From Anaerocolumna sp. (lineage in GTDB: Bacteria; Bacillota; Clostridia; Lachnospirales; Lachnospiraceae), in contig JARBTX010000044.1 of NCBI GenBank assembly GCA_029239975.1, positions 1 through 34,145 on the forward strand: DNA of 34,145 bases. Direction: 5' to 3'. The notes below the pieces were generated by a model. It made no database searches and had not been told where the DNA came from. It saw only the letters and a program-made list of their open reading frames with translations. The translations under genes were made by a program, and so were the position numbers. Below, one piece after another: positions 31,289 to 34,145 of the stretch; the first letter of the stretch is position 1, and every line of letters starts with the position of its first letter.

Positions 31289-32560
31289 GTGAAAAATAAA
31301 CTAATAGGTATTGTTTTAAGTTTGATTGTTCTTATTTTTACCGCCATTCCATATTATGAAGGTTTACTTAAAAAAATGGAATCTGAAAGTCTATTTCAGC
31401 AAAATATAAGGAATTTAGATGAGACAAATGACCAATATCAGGAAGAAACAAAAAATTCTGATGGTAATTCTGGTGTGTCAGCGACAGAAGTCGATAGTTT
31501 AAAATTATTGGCTAAGTCAGCGGCATTAATGGATGCAGAGAGTGGGCGGGTTCTTTTCGAAAAAGATGGTTATAATGAGATGCCAATGGCTAGTACCACA
31601 AAAATCATGACTTGTATTGTTGCACTTGAGAACGCTAAGTTAGATGATGTGGTTACCATATCGAAATACGCTTCTACTATGCCAGATGTTCAACTGAATG
31701 TATCAGCAGGTGAACAGTACATATTAAATGATTTATTGTATTCATTAATGTTAGAATCACATAATGATGTAGCTGTAGCGATAGCAGAGCATGTTGGCGG
31801 CTCTGTGGAAGGTTTTGCAAAAATGATGAATAAAAAAGCCAAGGAACTAGGTTGTAAACATACCAATTTTGTAACACCAAATGGCCTTGATGCTGATGGT
31901 CATTATACAACAGCAGCTGAATTAGCTAAAATAGCAAGTTATGCAATTAAGAATAAGGATTTTATTAATATTACTAATACAGCATCTCATTCTTTCCGTG
32001 AACTAAAAAAAGGTCGTACCTTTACTGTTAGTAATAAAGATCGTTTTTTGTATATGTATGATGGTGCAATTGGTATTAAAACTGGATTTACTGGTAAAGC
32101 AGGGTATTGTTTTGTTGGTGCAGTTAAGAAAAATGGTAAGACATTAGTTTCTGCAGTACTAGGCTGTGGGTGGCCACCACATAAGAGTTACAAATGGAGT
32201 GATACAATAACGCTAATGAATTATGGTATGAAGAACTTTGAGAAACGCCAAATTTTTGATTCCAATAAAGAATTTGATCCAGTTCAAGTCATTGATGGAA
32301 AAATAAATCAAGTCGGATTACATTATGACGGAGACATCTCATTACTAATTGGTAAAAATGAAGTCGTAAAAGTAGTATATAAAATCCCTGCTGCAATTCC
32401 TGCACCTGTTGAAGCAGATACCGTTGTAGGTAGTGCAAAATACTATGTAGGCGACCAATTAATTGAAGAAGTACCTATTTTAACTACTAGTAGTATTGAA
32501 AGAATTGACTTTAAAGACGTGATTAATAAAATATTACATGTATGGATGATGGATAAATAG
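31289..32560 (+). CDS. D-alanyl-D-alanine carboxypeptidase (PBP5/DacF-like, peptidase S11)
   Basis: 423 residues from GTG 31289, with AGGAAG (31277-31282) as SD. A hydrophobic N-terminal segment (about 4-20) exports or anchors the protein; a polar linker follows to about residue 70. The penicillin-binding motifs are complete: S-T-T-K (Ser102, Lys105), S-H-N (Ser157, Asn159) and K-T-G (Lys264). The C-terminal part (about 330-405) is the beta-rich PBP5_C domain, and a final hydrophobic/amphipathic stretch (INKILHVWMM) may tie it to the membrane. It removes the terminal D-residue of peptidoglycan pentapeptides, controlling cross-linking; in Bacillus the DacF group acts during sporulation. It is a single-gene unit ending at a shared terminator. 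Confidence 0.92.
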   Translation: MKNKLIGIVLSLIVLIFTAIPYYEGLLKKMESESLFQQNIRNLDETNDQYQEETKNSDGNSGVSATEVDSLKLLAKSAALMDAESGRVLFEKDGYNEMPMASTTKIMTCIVALENAKLDDVVTISKYASTMPDVQLNVSAGEQYILNDLLYSLMLESHNDVAVAIAEHVGGSVEGFAKMMNKKAKELGCKHTNFVTPNGLDADGHYTTAAELAKIASYAIKNKDFINITNTASHSFRELKKGRTFTVSNKDRFLYMYDGAIGIKTGFTGKAGYCFVGAVKKNGKTLVSAVLGCGWPPHKSYKWSDTITLMNYGMKNFEKRQIFDSNKEFDPVQVIDGKINQVGLHYDGDISLLIGKNEVVKVVYKIPAAIPAPVEADTVVGSAKYYVGDQLIEEVPILTTSSIERIDFKDVINKILHVWMMDK

Positions 32561-32610
32561 GAGTATCATGTAATTAACTTATAGAATTTAATTCAAATTT
32601 CGTTATTTAA

Positions 32611-32660
32611 AAAAGCTTAAGCTATAAAGTATTCTCTACTATAGCTTAAGCTTTTATTTT
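32611..32660. terminator. Bidirectional terminator between carboxypeptidase and SulP genes
   Basis: Perfect 16-bp stem AAAAGCTTAAGCTATA (32611-32626) with TATAGCTTAAGCTTTT (32640-32655), 13-nt loop, A- and T-rich flanks on both sides. Confidence 0.92.
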
Positions 32661-32670
32661 ACGAAAATTA

Positions 32671-34145
32671 CTATGATACAGATTCTATAGTACAATTTAT
32701 AAATTCATTTGCATACTTTATAGCACTTTCTGTAGTATCAAAAAATCTATCTTCACCTAAATTTGTTACAAAACCTGCATTTTTAAGTAATTTTATAGGT
32801 TGTTCATTTAATTCAGAATAAAGGAGTAAGATATCTTTTTCTCTACATCTTTTTTCAATTCTTTTTAGTGCATTGAATGCAGTTGCATCCATGTGTGGAA
32901 CCGAATTCATCTTGAATATAATGACACTGGAATCACTATTTATTTCATTCATAACATCAAGGAATGTATTGGTTGCACCAAAAAATAATGGACCATTTAT
33001 TTCATATAAGAATATTTTGGAATTAAGATGCTCTCTTAAATTAGGTGTAGTAGTTGCATCATCATCCTCGTCAGAATTATCATTAAAAATCTCCTGATAA
33101 TTCATACTTACATCAGATATCCTTGTACTATCAGACATTCTTCTTATGAAAAGGAACATAGCAATAACCATACCGATTTTGATTGCAACAACTAAATCAA
33201 ATAGTATTGTAAAAAGGAAAGTCACTAGTAATACAGAGATATCACTTTTTGTTGATTTTAATAAATCTTTAAAGGAACGCCATTCACTCATATTATAAGA
33301 AACTACAACTAAAATTGCAGCCAATGTGGTCATTGGTATTAATTTAGCAAGTGGCATAAATATTAACATTATTAAAAGAAGAGTAAGAGCATGTACAATT
33401 CCGGCGATTGGCGTACGACCACCGTTTTTTACATTAGCTGCAGTTCTTGCAGCTATAAGTTCCATATTGGAGTTATGTTTCTTACCAATCATACCATCAG
33501 CAACAACTGCTGAAAGAAGAGATTCGATACTAGCTAAAAATGCAATTGTAATCGCTGGATGAATTAACTTTTTTAATACTGAAATAGAAATATGTAAATC
33601 AGATAATTTTATAAAGCTAATTGAATTTGAAATTTCACCAAAACGACTTCCAATCGTTTCGACTGGTAAATTGAATAATTTTACAACAAGAGTAGCAATA
33701 ATCAATGCTACTAAAGAACCAGGGATTGTTTTATTTATCTTTGGCCAAAAAATGATAATTAATAGTGAACCAATTCCAACTAAGGTGGTAGCAAGATGAA
33801 TCGTTGAAAAATGAGATATATAGGATTGCCATTTTGGAATAAATTCAGAAGGGACTTCTTTTATCGATAACCCTAAGAAATCTTTAATCTGTGTTGATAA
33901 TAATACAACCGCAATACCACTAGTAAAGCCAGTTGTAATAGGATATGGAACAAATTTTATAATACTACCAAATCTCATAAAACCAAAAAATATCATAAAA
34001 ACCCCAGCCATAATCGTTGCAATGGTTAATCCTTCAATACCATACTGTGCCACTATGCCATAAACAATAACTACAAAAGCACCAGTAGGGCCACCAATTT
34101 GAACCCTGCTTCCACCTAAGAAAGAGATAAAAAATCCTGCAATTA
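32671..34145 (-). CDS. SulP family anion transporter with STAS domain, 5' end outside window
   Basis: The frame stays open to the window edge; upstream of the first listed GTG (34053) the reading continues with the SulP signature GGSRVQIGGPTGAFVVIVYG, so that GTG is not the start. About 490 residues are visible. The membrane part has family stretches such as GFTSGIAVVLLSTQIKDFLG and ASIESLLSAVVADGM. The C-terminal STAS domain covers roughly the last 120 residues, with MDATAFNALKRIEK in the place of the usual D-S/T-x-G-L segment. SulP proteins move sulfate, bicarbonate or dicarboxylates; the substrate is not readable. An acidic low-complexity linker (NDNSDEDDD) separates the two domains. Confidence 0.92.
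   Translation of the reverse strand, partial: IAGFFISFLGGSRVQIGGPTGAFVVIVYGIVAQYGIEGLTIATIMAGVFMIFFGFMRFGSIIKFVPYPITTGFTSGIAVVLLSTQIKDFLGLSIKEVPSEFIPKWQSYISHFSTIHLATTLVGIGSLLIIIFWPKINKTIPGSLVALIIATLVVKLFNLPVETIGSRFGEISNSISFIKLSDLHISISVLKKLIHPAITIAFLASIESLLSAVVADGMIGKKHNSNMELIAARTAANVKNGGRTPIAGIVHALTLLLIMLIFMPLAKLIPMTTLAAILVVVSYNMSEWRSFKDLLKSTKSDISVLLVTFLFTILFDLVVAIKIGMVIAMFLFIRRMSDSTRISDVSMNYQEIFNDNSDEDDDATTTPNLREHLNSKIFLYEINGPLFFGATNTFLDVMNEINSDSSVIIFKMNSVPHMDATAFNALKRIEKRCREKDILLLYSELNEQPIKLLKNAGFVTNLGEDRFFDTTESAIKYANEFINCTIESVS

Overview
The window is AT-rich, low-GC Firmicute DNA. Spore-germination genes, a clostridial class B sortase with a non-LPXTG substrate, an AmmeMemoRadiSam pair and a 2-hydroxyacyl-CoA dehydratase-type activase all point to an anaerobic, spore-forming Clostridia member. 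My guess is a Lachnospiraceae close to Lachnoclostridium (Clostridium) phytofermentans; that is inference, since no rRNA or tRNA gene is visible. The region looks chromosomal: there are no transposases, integrases, phage genes or CRISPR arrays. Genes are mostly single or in short operons with classic sigma-A promoters (TTGACA/TATAAT-like, 16-17 bp spacers), strong AGGAGG-type Shine-Dalgarno sites and perfect hairpin terminators.

Layout. 1-3.8 kb: end of a ger (nutrient germinant receptor) operon in which the B permease and C lipoprotein are fused in one ORF. 3.8-7.8 kb: DegV lipid-binding protein, a MEMO/AMMECR1 fusion coupled by a 4-nt overlap to its radical-SAM partner, and a small P-loop kinase-like protein. 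7.8-10 kb: a class B sortase divergent from a small VPKTG-anchored surface protein whose long structured leader is bracketed by two LacI-type palindromes. 10-16 kb: an OGG1-type glycosylase and a 1453-residue protein with two activase modules plus dehydratase-like regions. 15.8-20 kb: a proteasome-fold-like small protein, a CoiA-like protein with nested repeats, and a chemoreceptor. 20.1-24.7 kb: FetAB-type ABC transporter, an autoregulated PadR/glycosyltransferase pair and an asparaginase.

24.9-29.0 kb (minus strand): a compact D-Ala-D-Ser vancomycin-resistance-type operon (ligase, VanXY-like peptidase, VanT-like membrane serine racemase) without a two-component system in view, but with an 11-bp-phased direct repeat just upstream of its putative promoter. 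29.4-31.2 kb: a 34-codon leader ORF and terminator ahead of a Cys-rich 61-residue protein and an RtcB RNA ligase, which looks like an attenuation-controlled RNA-repair unit. 31.3-34.1 kb: a D,D-carboxypeptidase and, convergent, a SulP transporter cut by the window end.

The most novel-looking items are the GerB-GerC fusion, the RtcB leader-peptide arrangement, the self-contained double-activase protein, the operator-bracketed structured leader of the sortase substrate and the van operon control region. All functions come from reading motifs by eye; no database search was possible.
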